A stretch of 64,000 nucleotides of DNA from Scandinavium sp036409475 (GCF_036409475.1 NZ_JAYRCK010000014.1:56138-120137), one strand, 5' to 3'; counted from the first letter of the stretch, positions 26,091 to 35,425 are shown. Notes: generated by a model not told the origin, from the sequence alone. A program made the numbers and translations.

Positions 26091-28412
26091 TCATGAGTGC
26101 TTTCTCTTTTTGCCCGGCATCGCCAGCGGCGACAGCAGGAAGGCGGTGAAAATACCGCTCACCAACACAATGCCAAAGCTGCTGATCGCCTGAGTGGCGC
26201 TGAACACCAGCATGCCGAGGGTCAACAAAGTGGTCATCATCGCCAGCCCGATAGCCAGCATGGAAGTGAGCGGTGTCCCGCGCGGGTTACTGAAAAACAG
26301 GGTGTAGTTGATGCCGATCCCCAGCACCAGTACCAGCGCCAGCAGGGAAAACAGGTTCACGGAATGGCCGCTGAACGCTAAAGCGGCCATTCCGCAGCTG
26401 AGCGACAAAGCCGAAGGCACAAGGCTAATCAGCCCTTTGCGCCAGCCAAGACGCAACATTGCCCCCACGGCGATAATCACCAGCGCCACGCCAAGCAGCG
26501 CCGTCAAAATGGTGCGATACAGCGAGAACAGCGCATCGAAAGAGGCTTTGCGATCGTTCCACGCCACGCCTGTTGCGTTATCGGCTAGCTTTTGCAGGGC
26601 AGCGCTATCTTTCACGCCATCAACCGGCACCAGCACGCCGCTCTTGCCATCCGGCAGCGTTATCCACAGCAGTCGCCAGCCTTCGCTGGCCGGGCTTTTC
26701 AGCCATTCATCCACGCTCACCGGCATGGGGGTGAGATCAGGCGTGACGGTCTGCAATCCGGCAGTGTGCAGCGCAGTGACTACGCCGGGCGTGGTTTGCT
26801 TGAGCAGCTGTAAATCCTGCTGCTGGCGTTGCAGTGAATTGAGCGGCAGCGTGCGGTATTGCGTGAACAGGCCTTGTTGCTGCGCATTTTTAAGCTGTGG
26901 CGTGAAGGCTTCGAGACGTTCCAGCGTTTGTTGTGCCGTGTCGCCATACACCACAAACCATTTCTGGTCGACGCTCTGCCCGGTCAGGCTGGTTATCTGT
27001 TTTTCCTGCGCCAGCAAGTGCTGCGGCAAAGCCTGCAACTGAGCGATATCGTCGTTAACGTGCAGTCTCGACAGGCCGACCAGCGAAAACAGCGCCAGCG
27101 CGACAGGCAAACCGACCGACAGTTTTTTGTTGCGACGCCAGGCCGCCAGCCAGCGCAGCATTACCGCCATCAATGGCACCGGGCGAACCGGTAAACCACG
27201 GCACAGCCACGGATGCCAGAAAATTACGGTCAGGCAAGACGCGCTTAAGCCAACGGCTGCGAATACCGCCATCTGGCGTATGCCCGGGAACGGCGCGAGC
27301 ATCATGATCAGGTAAGCCGCCACGGTGGTCAGCAGCGCCAGCAGCAGCGCGTTACGCACTTTGAGCAGGCTTTCCCACGGGGATGACATTTCGCCATGCA
27401 CCATGCGTTCGGTCAGATAATAGAGCGTGTAGTCGGCGGAAATGCCGATGATGCTCATGCTCATCACCAGCGTCATCAGGTGCAGCTCGCCAAACACCAG
27501 CAGCGTGACTACCGTTCCGGCCATCGCGCCGAGACCAATGGAAATCAGGCACAGCAGCAACGGGCGAAGGGAGCGGAACACCAGCACAATCAGCAGGATC
27601 ACACCGAGAAGGGTCGCCACACCGAGCGTCGACACGTCATGTTTTGCCTGCTGGCTGGCGTAATCGCTGTAGAACACCGTGCCGCGTGAAAGCAGCTGTG
27701 CCTGCGGATACTGCGTTTTAAGCTCTGTTTCCAGCGCGCTCAGTTTGCCAACCAGCGCATGGGTTTGCTGCATATCGAACGAAGAACCGTTCAGTTCGCC
27801 GTGCAGCAAGTACCAGTAATTTCCTGCGCTGTCTTGCGCGACCAGCCAGCCGTCCATCAGGCGCAGCTTCTGCCCGTTTTGCGCCAGCGCGAGCTGCGAG
27901 CCGCGCATCAGCATCAAAGGATCGTTATTCAGCTCTTTCCCGCTGACGCCAGAAAACGCGGAATAGAGTTGAGACAAAATCCACTGAGCCTGTGCTTCGC
28001 CGCCTTGTTGCAGGCGGGCGCGGGTCGTCGGGTCAATCAGGCCATTGCGGTGTTTAAAGAAGAATTCTCCCCACGCTTGCTGGCTGTTGGTGTCCATCGC
28101 CCCTTTGACTTCCCGAAGCTGACCAGATTGCGCCAACAGCGTTTGCCAGCGCTGTGCGACAGCCGGATTGGCCGTTTTTCCTGGGCTGACAAGCCACACC
28201 ACCTGCTGGTCGAGGCGCTGGATAAAGCCGTCACTCAGGGCGGGCGGAATAGCGCCCATACTTTGCGCTGGCAGCATCGCCAGCACGCTGCTGTTCAGAC
28301 GCGCACGCGGTAACAGCAGCGCTAAGGCCGTAACCAGGATCAGGCACAGCGCCAGCCAGCCAAAGGCGGTGCGGCGGGCGTTATTGGGCGGCAAAGCGCT
28401 TACGTTCGTCAT
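26091..28412 (-). CDS. MMPL-family (RND) exporter of the APE cluster
   Basis: 773-residue inner-membrane protein with one N-terminal span, a large periplasmic loop and a block of about five spans, repeated twice, the RND/MMPL layout. SMSIIGISADYTLYYLTERM in the first half and LGIGINYTLFF in the second are the paired membrane motifs. It probably moves the finished aryl polyene lipid across or out of the inner membrane. Its ATG lies 32 bases inside the 3' end of the LolA-like gene, and no better start is available before residue 43. Confidence 0.92.
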   Translation of the reverse strand: MTNVSALPPNNARRTAFGWLALCLILVTALALLLPRARLNSSVLAMLPAQSMGAIPPALSDGFIQRLDQQVVWLVSPGKTANPAVAQRWQTLLAQSGQLREVKGAMDTNSQQAWGEFFFKHRNGLIDPTTRARLQQGGEAQAQWILSQLYSAFSGVSGKELNNDPLMLMRGSQLALAQNGQKLRLMDGWLVAQDSAGNYWYLLHGELNGSSFDMQQTHALVGKLSALETELKTQYPQAQLLSRGTVFYSDYASQQAKHDVSTLGVATLLGVILLIVLVFRSLRPLLLCLISIGLGAMAGTVVTLLVFGELHLMTLVMSMSIIGISADYTLYYLTERMVHGEMSSPWESLLKVRNALLLALLTTVAAYLIMMLAPFPGIRQMAVFAAVGLSASCLTVIFWHPWLCRGLPVRPVPLMAVMLRWLAAWRRNKKLSVGLPVALALFSLVGLSRLHVNDDIAQLQALPQHLLAQEKQITSLTGQSVDQKWFVVYGDTAQQTLERLEAFTPQLKNAQQQGLFTQYRTLPLNSLQRQQQDLQLLKQTTPGVVTALHTAGLQTVTPDLTPMPVSVDEWLKSPASEGWRLLWITLPDGKSGVLVPVDGVKDSAALQKLADNATGVAWNDRKASFDALFSLYRTILTALLGVALVIIAVGAMLRLGWRKGLISLVPSALSLSCGMAALAFSGHSVNLFSLLALVLVLGIGINYTLFFSNPRGTPLTSMLAIGLAMMTTLLTLGMLVFSATQAISSFGIVLVSGIFTAFLLSPLAMPGKKRKHS

Positions 28413-28986
28413 CGGTCAGGGTGGCGGGTGTCAGGCGTTGATTCGAGAGGGTGATGTCGGTGCGATCGCCCTGTTTATCGTTAAGCTGGATGGATTCCAG
28501 ATACGTTTTTCCGCCCAGATCGATAGAGGTAAAAATCTTGTCCAGCGGCGTGGTGACAGGCGTGAGCTTCAGCGTCCAGTGCTCGTTGCCCTGGTCTTTA
28601 AAATCGATGCGGAAGTTTTGCTCCAGCACTTTGCGATCGGCCTGGAACAGCGCACGCAGCAGGTGATTGAACTGGAACATCTGCGGGTTGTTGTCGGCTG
28701 TAATGGTCTGCGGCGGCTGACCGTTAACGATCTGCACCATGCGCGAGTCGTCCAGCATCATGCTCATCGGGAACGGCGAGGTTTGATCCCACAGCAGGCC
28801 TGTATCGCGAGCAATCAGCATTTCACCCTGCGAGCGCAGCGGTTGCGGCATCTCTTTGATGGTGCGGGTCTGGTCGAAGTGAGCACGCACAATGGGCTGC
28901 TCAGTGAAACGCTGCTGAAGTTCGTCCAGCGTCACGGCGTGCACCAGCGGTGCCAGCAGCAGAGCGACTAATGGCCACAGTTTCAT
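28381..28986 (-). CDS. LolA-like outer-membrane lipoprotein carrier
   Basis: 201 residues with a signal peptide (MKLWPLVALLLAPLVHA, cut before VTLDEL), so periplasmic. The sequence follows the LolA-like fold (QRFTEQPIVRAHFDQTRTIK, QTSPFPMSMMLDD). In APE clusters such proteins are thought to carry the lipid-linked polyene to the outer membrane. Overlaps the thioesterase gene by 4 bases upstream and the MMPL gene by 32 downstream. Confidence 0.88.
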   Translation of the reverse strand: MKLWPLVALLLAPLVHAVTLDELQQRFTEQPIVRAHFDQTRTIKEMPQPLRSQGEMLIARDTGLLWDQTSPFPMSMMLDDSRMVQIVNGQPPQTITADNNPQMFQFNHLLRALFQADRKVLEQNFRIDFKDQGNEHWTLKLTPVTTPLDKIFTSIDLGGKTYLESIQLNDKQGDRTDITLSNQRLTPATLTDDERKRFAAQ

Positions 28987-29405
28987 TCTGAGACTCCCAT
29001 GCGTTCAAACAGAACCGGCGGGCTGACGAAGCACAGCTCTTTGGTTTCCTCTTCGACGGCCACCTGAATGGTGTAGCCAGTGGTGGTGCGTTTGCCGGTG
29101 GCGGCGTCGAAAATTTCATAGCCGATACGCAGGCGGTTTTCATATTCTTCCAGCTTCGCACGCACGCGGATGGTTTGCTCGAAGGTCACCACATCGCGGT
29201 ATTTCACGCGGGTGTCGACCACCGGCCAGACGTAACCCGATTCTTTCATCTGGCGATAGCCGTAATCGAACTGGTTGAGCAGCGCCTCGCGGGCAATTTC
29301 AAAGTAGCGGAAGTAGTTGCCGTGCCAGACAACGCCCATCATATCGACGTCGTGAAACGGGACGGTGATGTCAACTTCGGTGGTAAAGCGGGGATCGTTC
29401 AGCAC
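28983..29405 (-). CDS. 4HBT-type acyl-CoA/ACP thioesterase of the APE cluster
   Basis: 140-residue hotdog thioesterase. The 4-hydroxybenzoyl-CoA thioesterase motif is VPFHDVDMMGVVWHGNYF, with the catalytic Asp followed by WHGNYFRYFE. It could release the finished chain or edit stalled ACPs (the ApeK role). It starts 3 bases after the glycosyltransferase/acyltransferase gene and overlaps the LolA-like gene by 4. Confidence 0.9.
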   Translation of the reverse strand: MLNDPRFTTEVDITVPFHDVDMMGVVWHGNYFRYFEIAREALLNQFDYGYRQMKESGYVWPVVDTRVKYRDVVTFEQTIRVRAKLEEYENRLRIGYEIFDAATGKRTTTGYTIQVAVEEETKELCFVSPPVLFERMGVSE

Positions 29406-29408
29406 CCG

Positions 29409-31088
29409 TTACTCCTTATCCGTAGCATCCGGCAACTGCCAGAAATCAAAAAAGTTAAACCAGTCGAGCGGCGACAGCAGCGCGTAATGCTCCAGGCGCT
29501 GGGCATAATGGTCGACGGCGTTTTGCAGTGCTTGCTGACGTTCACCGCGCGGCAGCACCAGCGGATCGGCGAACGGCTCACAGTGCACCTGCAATTTGCC
29601 CTGTTGTTTAAGGGCGAAAATCATCAGCACCGGGCATTTCAGCACCGAGGCCAGAATAAACGGGCCTTGTGGAAAGGGCGCGGGTTTGCCTAAGAAGTTG
29701 CTCCAGATAACCCGCCAGTCACCGCCGCGTTGCGGGTTCACCGCAATGCGATCGCCGACGATCGCCACCCATTCGCCCTGATCGAGTTTCTCTTTCAGCA
29801 GCATTGCGGTGTCGGGGCCGACGTCAGTGACGGAGATCAGGTTGATCCCCGATTGCGGGGCGTTCTCTTCCATCACCTGCTTAAAACGTTGGGCGTTTTC
29901 ATTGAACACCAGCGCGTTAATGGTGCGGGTAGAAAGCGCCCGACAAGCTTCGACATCACCCAGATGCGAGGCCAGCAGCAGCTTGCCCTGCGGGGCCGAC
30001 ATGTCTAAAGCAACCTGTGCGCCCGGTGCGAACACAATGTCACGGCCAGGTTTCAGTTCCCCGCGCCAGCTGGCGATTTTATCGAGGATCGCATGGCCGA
30101 AGCGCATAAAGTGATGGAAGCTGTTGAAGCGAGCGGGCTGCGGTTGCTGGCGGGCATCCAGTTCGCGTTTGGCTTTCGCAATCCACTGCTGAGAGGCCCG
30201 GCGTGGCACGCTTGCGGTCAGCCAGAACACGGCAATCACCGGCCACAGCAGCAGCGAAAAGGCCCCGCGACCAAAGGTTTTCCACACCCAAATCATCAGC
30301 CGCATGCCCCACAGCCCTTTGGCTTCCGGCTGACGCGCCCAGTGCTGTGTGCGACGGCGGAACAACAGCGAAGGGATGCGCGGTAACATGCCGAAGAACA
30401 GGCGGGTGTGCATCCACGAAATACGTACGTTGTCCTTCAGCGCATCAAAGTGCGACAGCCCGTCTTCAGGATAAGTGACGCGCGTGGGCACGAAATAGCT
30501 GGTGTTGCCCTGCCAGTACAAACGCACCATCACTTCGGTGTCGAAATCCATGCGTTTGCCTAGTGCGACGCGGCTTGCCAGCTTCAGCGTGGGGGCAACC
30601 GGGTAAACACGGAAGCCGCACATGCTGTCCTGAAGCTGCAAGGAAAGCGTTTCAATCCAGACCCAGACATGGGTGACGTAACGCCCGTACAGACGTGAGC
30701 GTGGCACAGACTCATCGTAAACAGGCTTGCCAGAAATCAGTGCTTCCGGGTGTTTTTCGGCCATCGCCAGCAGGCGCGGGATATCTTCAATCGCATGCTG
30801 CCCATCGGCGTCAACCTGCACGGCATGGCTGAAGCCTGCTCGTTGCGCTTCTTCCAGCCCGCGGATCACCGCCGCACCTTTGCCTGCGTTTTCTGCCAGG
30901 CGCACCAGCGTCACGTTATCGTGCTCAGCCGCCAGCGCTTCGAGCACCTCGCGAGTGGTGGTGTCGCTGCCGTCATCCACCACAATGCACGGCATCTGAA
31001 ACGCGGACAGGCGTGCAAGCACGCTCGCCATCATCGCGCCGTGGTTGTAGCAGGGGATCAGGATGCAGGGCGTAAACGTTACTGACAT
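29409..31088 (-). CDS. Fusion of GT2 glycosyltransferase and LpxL-like acyltransferase
   Basis: 559 residues in two domains. Residues about 1-240 are a GT-A glycosyltransferase (PCILIPCYNHGAMM, VVDDGSDTTT, QVDADGQH). A short membrane-like segment (AFSLLLWPVIAVFWLTAS) follows. Residues about 310-559 resemble LpxL/HtrB acyltransferases (LLLASHLGDVEACRAL with H-x-x-D-x-E spacing, and WVAIVGDRIAVNPQRGG). It could attach sugar and acyl groups to form the lipid anchor of the polyene at the inner membrane. Overlaps apeI by 10 bases. Confidence 0.9.
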   Translation of the reverse strand: MSVTFTPCILIPCYNHGAMMASVLARLSAFQMPCIVVDDGSDTTTREVLEALAAEHDNVTLVRLAENAGKGAAVIRGLEEAQRAGFSHAVQVDADGQHAIEDIPRLLAMAEKHPEALISGKPVYDESVPRSRLYGRYVTHVWVWIETLSLQLQDSMCGFRVYPVAPTLKLASRVALGKRMDFDTEVMVRLYWQGNTSYFVPTRVTYPEDGLSHFDALKDNVRISWMHTRLFFGMLPRIPSLLFRRRTQHWARQPEAKGLWGMRLMIWVWKTFGRGAFSLLLWPVIAVFWLTASVPRRASQQWIAKAKRELDARQQPQPARFNSFHHFMRFGHAILDKIASWRGELKPGRDIVFAPGAQVALDMSAPQGKLLLASHLGDVEACRALSTRTINALVFNENAQRFKQVMEENAPQSGINLISVTDVGPDTAMLLKEKLDQGEWVAIVGDRIAVNPQRGGDWRVIWSNFLGKPAPFPQGPFILASVLKCPVLMIFALKQQGKLQVHCEPFADPLVLPRGERQQALQNAVDHYAQRLEHYALLSPLDWFNFFDFWQLPDATDKE

Positions 31089-31432
31089 AACCGAATCTTT
31101 CCGCTGCTGGCGGTGTGGCGTAATTCACCTTCATGGCGCTGGTAGCTGAAGCTGAGCAGTTGCTTTTTCGCCAGCCAGGACAGCGTCAGCGTGACGGTGG
31201 TTTCCGGCAGCAGCGGTGCCTGGAACTTTACATTCTGAATGCTGTGAAAGCGAAAGCCGGGGGCCAGCAGCGTGGTGGCGTAGTGCATCACCCAGTCGAG
31301 CTGCGCCACGCCGGGAAGCAGAGGCTGGACGTCGAAATGCCCCTGGAACCAGAGCAAATCCGGGTCGAGATGCAGCACAACCGCCAGTTCTTGTGGCTGT
31401 GCCTGAAGGCGTTCAATTTCACGAGGTTTCAC
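31079..31432 (-). CDS. apeI: FabA/FabZ-like 3-hydroxyacyl-ACP dehydratase (ApeI-like)
   Basis: 117-residue hotdog protein with FQGHFDVQPLLPGVAQLDWV, the FabZ signature GHF-x3-P-x-x-PGV with the catalytic His. It is the second dehydratase of the cluster, the presumed partner of ApeP. Overlaps apeH by 4 bases upstream and the GT/acyltransferase gene by 10 downstream. Confidence 0.9.
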   Translation of the reverse strand: MKPREIERLQAQPQELAVVLHLDPDLLWFQGHFDVQPLLPGVAQLDWVMHYATTLLAPGFRFHSIQNVKFQAPLLPETTVTLTLSWLAKKQLLSFSYQRHEGELRHTASSGKIRLCQ

Positions 31433-32781
31433 GAAAATAGCTCCTGCAATTGCGCATAGACACGCTTGTTCAGGGTGTTCACAGGGATCTCATCGATGAC
31501 TCGCCAGTAGCGAGGCACCGCGACAGATTCCAGCACTGGCATCAGCGCACGTCGCCATGCCTGTTCCTGCGCTTTACCGCCGCTCTCCTGCCACTGTTGA
31601 CGCGCTTGCTCTGTGAGTACCAGCGCCACGCCAATGCCCTGACGACCACCGCGGGAAACGGGCACCGCAGCAGCATCGACAATGCCTTCGAGCGCCATCA
31701 GACGGCGTTCAATCTCGCTGAGGGAGACGCGTTTTTCTTCAATTTTGACAATGCGCCCGCGTCGCCCGACAAGCCGGAAACCGTCGTCGACCAGCTCAAG
31801 CTGATCGTCGAGCAGCATGCCTTCCGGGTCATTCAGCAGAGGCGACAACAGCCGCCATTCTTCGCCTTCGGCACGCAGCGTCACTTCGGGGAACAGCTGC
31901 CAGGAGGTGCTGTTATCCACGCGCTGTCGCCAGGCCATAATGCCGGTTTCGGTGCTGCCGTAGATTTCGTCCAGCCAGACGTTCAGCCAGTTTTGGGTCT
32001 CTTTAACCTCTTTCCACGGCAGCATGCCGCCCGCTGAAAGGATCATTTCTACCGGTGGCGGCGTGAGGTTGGCGTCCAGGCGTTTCAGGAACGCCGGGCT
32101 GCTGATAAAGACATAACGGTGTTGCGGCGCGAGCGCACTCAGCTGTTCAGCGTAATACAGCATCGAGGCATGCAGAGGCATTCCGCAGGCCATCGGCAGG
32201 AAAATGCGGAACGTCAGGCCATACAGATGCTGCGGCACAACAGAGGCCACCACGCGACAGCTTTCCAGCCGCGGACCGAAACGCGTATGCAGCATGCGGG
32301 CTTCTTCGTCCAGCAGTGCGACGGGTTTGATAATCTGCTTCGGCTGCCCGGTAGAGCCCGAGGTAAACAGTTCCACGTAGCTGTCTGGCGCAATCGGCGG
32401 CAGGACGATGTCGCTGTGCGTGAATGACGCTGGCGTGGCGGTCACTGCAAGGTGCGGCCCTTCCCACTGGAGCGTCGTTTCGCTCATCACGCCATCAAAC
32501 AAGTCTTGTTGTTCATTGAGCAATGACTCACGGCAATGCCCTGGGATCACCGGAACTTTGCCCGCGTGCAGCGAGGCCAGCAGCGCCACGATAAACAGAT
32601 AGCTGTCTTCGAAACACAGCGCCCAACGTTCGCCAGGCTGAGCCAGCAACGCCTGCACCTGAACGCTAACGTCGCGGCGTAAATCGCCGAGCGTCCAGTG
32701 GCGCTCACCGAGCCAGGCAACGATGGTATCGTCGGGCCGTGTTGGCTTCAGCCACTGTGCCAGCGGAAGGGGGTAATTCAT
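31429..32781 (-). CDS. apeH: AMP-dependent aryl acid ligase (ApeH-like)
   Basis: ANL-superfamily ligase that should activate the aromatic starter acid and load it on an ACP; 4-hydroxybenzoate is the starter in a studied system. The start at 32781 (MNYPLPLAQWLKP) shares ATGA with the upstream stop and gives 450 residues; a longer frame from 32820 is rejected. The P-loop-like TSGSTGQPKQ and the A5 motif YGSTETG are present. KIEEKRVSLSEIE carries the hinge, and a C-terminal Lys lies in NTLNKRVYA. Confidence 0.92.
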   Translation of the reverse strand: MNYPLPLAQWLKPTRPDDTIVAWLGERHWTLGDLRRDVSVQVQALLAQPGERWALCFEDSYLFIVALLASLHAGKVPVIPGHCRESLLNEQQDLFDGVMSETTLQWEGPHLAVTATPASFTHSDIVLPPIAPDSYVELFTSGSTGQPKQIIKPVALLDEEARMLHTRFGPRLESCRVVASVVPQHLYGLTFRIFLPMACGMPLHASMLYYAEQLSALAPQHRYVFISSPAFLKRLDANLTPPPVEMILSAGGMLPWKEVKETQNWLNVWLDEIYGSTETGIMAWRQRVDNSTSWQLFPEVTLRAEGEEWRLLSPLLNDPEGMLLDDQLELVDDGFRLVGRRGRIVKIEEKRVSLSEIERRLMALEGIVDAAAVPVSRGGRQGIGVALVLTEQARQQWQESGGKAQEQAWRRALMPVLESVAVPRYWRVIDEIPVNTLNKRVYAQLQELFS

Positions 32782-33359
32782 GGTTGTTCTCTTTTCATCA
32801 AGCGCCTGCGAACCAGCCATTCAGCGGCCATCAGGGTTCCCATCAGCAGGTAGGCCATCACGCCGTTCCATGCCGTCCACAGCTTCATGTCGCCATGCAG
32901 CGCGGTGAAGAGGGCGATTGATCCATTGACGATAAAAAACAGGCACCAGACACGGGTGACCTGACGGGTATAACGTACACCGGCGGGCGGCAGTTCGGGT
33001 TCTCGCAGACGCGCCAGACGCTCGACCAGCGGCATGTTGCTCCACAGTGAACCGCCAAACACCGCCAGCATCACCAGATTGACCACCACCGGATAAAACA
33101 GCAGCAGCTGGTGAGCCTTCAGTAAGGCACTGGCGGTACACAGGGCAATGCCCGCGAGGGCCACGACCTGCAACACGCCACGCATCGGCCCGGCTTGTTT
33201 ACGCACCTGAAAAAGGCGCACTAACAGCAGCAGCGCCATGGTCGGCAGCAGCCAGTGCAGTCCGTTGTGCGCCAGACCAAAACCAACCAGCAAGGGCCAG
33301 GCAAGCACAATGGCACCTGTCGCCAGCCGCATCAGCGGCAACGAGCGTGAGCCGCGCAT
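32778..33359 (-). CDS. Membrane protein of the APE cluster (COG4648 type)
   Basis: 193 residues, about six hydrophobic segments (for example LATGAIVLAWPLLVGFGLA, VVNLVMLAVFGGSLW). Charged residues cluster in the middle (RLARLREPELPPAG) and at the C-terminus. It is the unnamed integral membrane protein always seen between the ACP and ligase genes of APE clusters (ApeG position); its function is unknown. Starts 5 bases after apeF. Confidence 0.85.
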   Translation of the reverse strand: MRGSRSLPLMRLATGAIVLAWPLLVGFGLAHNGLHWLLPTMALLLLVRLFQVRKQAGPMRGVLQVVALAGIALCTASALLKAHQLLLFYPVVVNLVMLAVFGGSLWSNMPLVERLARLREPELPPAGVRYTRQVTRVWCLFFIVNGSIALFTALHGDMKLWTAWNGVMAYLLMGTLMAAEWLVRRRLMKREQP

Positions 33360-33364
33360 GCTCG

Positions 33365-33616
33365 TTACTCGTCGTGCAACAGACGGCTTACGGCATCGAC
33401 CACATCCTGAACGGTGCGGACCGATTTGAATTCGTCAGGCTTGATTTTCTTGCCGGTTTTTTTCTGCAGATGGACGACCATATCGACGGCGTCGATGCTG
33501 TCCAGCTCCAGATCTTCATACAGGCGGGCTTCGGGCAAGATGATCTGCGGGTCGATTTCAAACAGCTTGTGCAGAAGGTCAGCGACTTCCTGATAAAGGG
33601 TTTCTTGTTCAGTCAT
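33365..33616 (-). CDS. apeF: Acyl carrier protein (ApeF-like)
   Basis: 83-residue ACP. The phosphopantetheine serine is in DLELDSIDAVDMV (DSxD), about residue 39. The start at 33616 (MTEQETLYQE) is chosen because a frame extending to 33724 adds 36 basic, non-ACP residues and overlaps apeE. It would be activated by AcpT. Of the two ACPs it is the one nearer the membrane-protein and ligase genes. Confidence 0.95.
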   Translation of the reverse strand: MTEQETLYQEVADLLHKLFEIDPQIILPEARLYEDLELDSIDAVDMVVHLQKKTGKKIKPDEFKSVRTVQDVVDAVSRLLHDE

Positions 33617-33629
33617 AACGGACTCGTCT

Positions 33630-33890
33630 TCAGGCGCGCTGAGCGCTGATAAAGGACGCCAGTGTGGCAACGGAGTAGAAATGCTGACGCATCTCTTCGC
33701 TTTCTGCTGAAAGCACCACGCCATACTGATTTTTCACCGCGAGCCCAAGCTCGAGCGCATCAATGGAATCCAGGCCTAAGCCATCGCCAAAGAGAGGGGC
33801 ATCGGTGTCGATATCATCCGCTGACAATTCATCAAGATTCAGGGTCTGAATAATGAGATTTTTGAGTTCAAGATAAAGGGCTTGCATCAT
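33630..33890 (-). CDS. apeE: Acyl carrier protein (ApeE-like)
   Basis: 86-residue ACP beginning MMQALYLELKNLII; the second Met could also start. The phosphopantetheine serine is in GLGLDSIDALELGL, about residue 41. It is more hydrophobic around helix II than ApeF, so the two ACPs may serve different partners, as reported for APE systems. 13 bases before apeF. Confidence 0.95.
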   Translation of the reverse strand: MMQALYLELKNLIIQTLNLDELSADDIDTDAPLFGDGLGLDSIDALELGLAVKNQYGVVLSAESEEMRQHFYSVATLASFISAQRA

Positions 33891-33920
33891 TAACTCCTGC
33901 CAAAGAAGGTGCGTTCCCGG

Positions 33921-34706
33921 TCATGTTTCCGGGTCTGTCTTTTGCCATTGAGACAAAAACAGCCGGTTGAGCTGGCGTGCGGCCAGGGCCGGTTCTTGTA
34001 AGTTTGCATCATAAAAACCGCTGATGGTGATACGCTCGCCGACCGTCACGTCGAACAGCGGTTTTACCGATGGCACATCATACCACTGGCTTTGTTTATC
34101 CAGCATACGTTGGCTACAGCGAATCGTCACAATCCGGACATCGCTGGAGCAGCGGACGGCAATATTGGCGGCGCCGCGTTGCAGCGTCATCGGTTCACCC
34201 ACGCGCGTGCGGGTGCCTTCCGGGAAAATCAAAATGGTGTCGCCTCGTGCCAGACGTTCTTCGCAGGCGGGCAGCAGGCTGTCGGCTTCGCTGTTAATCA
34301 GATAGTTAGCGCTGCGAATAACCCCGCTCATAAACGGGTTTCGTAGCAGCGAGCTTTTCACCATGCAGTCAGTTTCGGGCATCACCGAGGCGATCAGGAC
34401 GTAATCGAGCAGCGAAGGATGGTTGGCAATCACCAGGCAGCCGCGCTCTTTTTGCAGGATCGCTTCGTCGTGAAAATGGTAATCCAGCACGCCCATCACT
34501 TTGGTCACCCACAGGAAAAAGCGAAAGCTGGCCGAGATACTGCGACGGGCGATACGGCGACGGCGCGTACTGTTACGCACCAACACCAGCAGGATGTTGA
34601 ACCAAATCAGCGAAAGCAGCAGGCCGCCGAGGCCGAACAGTGAAAAGCAAAATCCGGTGGCGAAGATGCGCCAGACGCGATTGAACGGTGAACTGACCGC
34701 CTTCAT
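33921..34706 (-). CDS. PlsC-like 1-acylglycerol-3-phosphate-type acyltransferase (ApeD position)
   Basis: 261 residues from the ATG at 34706, which overlaps the apeC stop as ATGA; a frame from 34724 would overlap further and is not preferred. An N-terminal membrane span (FATGFCFSLFGLGGLLLSLI) precedes the acyltransferase motifs NHPSLLDY (H-x4-D) and FPEGTRTR. It probably builds the lipid part that anchors the polyene. Confidence 0.9.
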   Translation of the reverse strand: MKAVSSPFNRVWRIFATGFCFSLFGLGGLLLSLIWFNILLVLVRNSTRRRRIARRSISASFRFFLWVTKVMGVLDYHFHDEAILQKERGCLVIANHPSLLDYVLIASVMPETDCMVKSSLLRNPFMSGVIRSANYLINSEADSLLPACEERLARGDTILIFPEGTRTRVGEPMTLQRGAANIAVRCSSDVRIVTIRCSQRMLDKQSQWYDVPSVKPLFDVTVGERITISGFYDANLQEPALAARQLNRLFLSQWQKTDPET

Positions 34707-35425
34707 GCGTGGCTCCAGCACCATTGGGTGACTTCGCCGCTGACGGTAAATTCCCTGTCCTGATTCAAATAATGACGCAGGAAAGTCAGGCTTTGCGGTA
34801 ATCCGCTTTCTGCATCATCGCCACCGGCCTGTGTGGTGCAGCAGAGCTGATTTCCGGCTTCAAACACGAACGCTGCCGCGTAGGCCCACGTTGGCGTATT
34901 GGCCTGCAAGTCCTGGTGATAAAACGCAGGCACTGCGCCGTCAAAATCAACCATTAACACCCGTTTGTATCCCGCCTGAAGCAGACTGACGACCTCCAGC
35001 AACCCCTGCTGGAAGGTATCTTTCCCGGCTGAAAGAGAAGACGAAACAATCGGTTGCTGCGCGACGATAGTCAGATTGCCGACGGCGGAGTTGTGCACCG
35101 ACAGGGCAAAATCCGTGGGGGAAACTGGCTGTTGCTTTGCCAGTGCTTCCAGAATACGGTAGTTGCGCTCAAGCTCGCCGTGACGGCTGGTGTAGAGCAC
35201 GGCATCAACGGCGTGCTGTTGCAGCATCGACAGGCCGCATTCCACCGCCAGCTTGCTGCCGGAGCTAAGACGACGAGCCGTCATCATCGGCAACGCAGTC
35301 AGTTTGCCTTGCGGGGCAGAAGACTCTATCTCGCCTGCGCTGCGTGCCCAGTCGAGCCAGTGGGCTGGGGCACTTAAGCCAGGCGCGCGGGCCTGCCAGT
35401 CGGTTAGGGTTAATGAGTATTTCAT
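34703..35425 (-). CDS. apeC: Beta-ketoacyl synthase chain length factor (ApeC-like)
   Basis: 240-residue KS-like protein without a catalytic Cys: the matching region reads ALSVHNSAVGNLTIVA. It is also much shorter than a true KS (389 and 409 here). Both fit a chain length factor that pairs with ApeO to form the KS/CLF heterodimer. It is the first gene of the cluster proper; the 212 bases upstream hold a strong hairpin. Confidence 0.9.
   Translation of the reverse strand: MKYSLTLTDWQARAPGLSAPAHWLDWARSAGEIESSAPQGKLTALPMMTARRLSSGSKLAVECGLSMLQQHAVDAVLYTSRHGELERNYRILEALAKQQPVSPTDFALSVHNSAVGNLTIVAQQPIVSSSLSAGKDTFQQGLLEVVSLLQAGYKRVLMVDFDGAVPAFYHQDLQANTPTWAYAAAFVFEAGNQLCCTTQAGGDDAESGLPQSLTFLRHYLNQDREFTVSGEVTQWCWSHA

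Noticed and set aside
32782..32820. N-terminal extension of the aryl acid ligase
   Set aside because: The ATG at 32781 overlaps the upstream stop as ATGA, the pattern used throughout the cluster.
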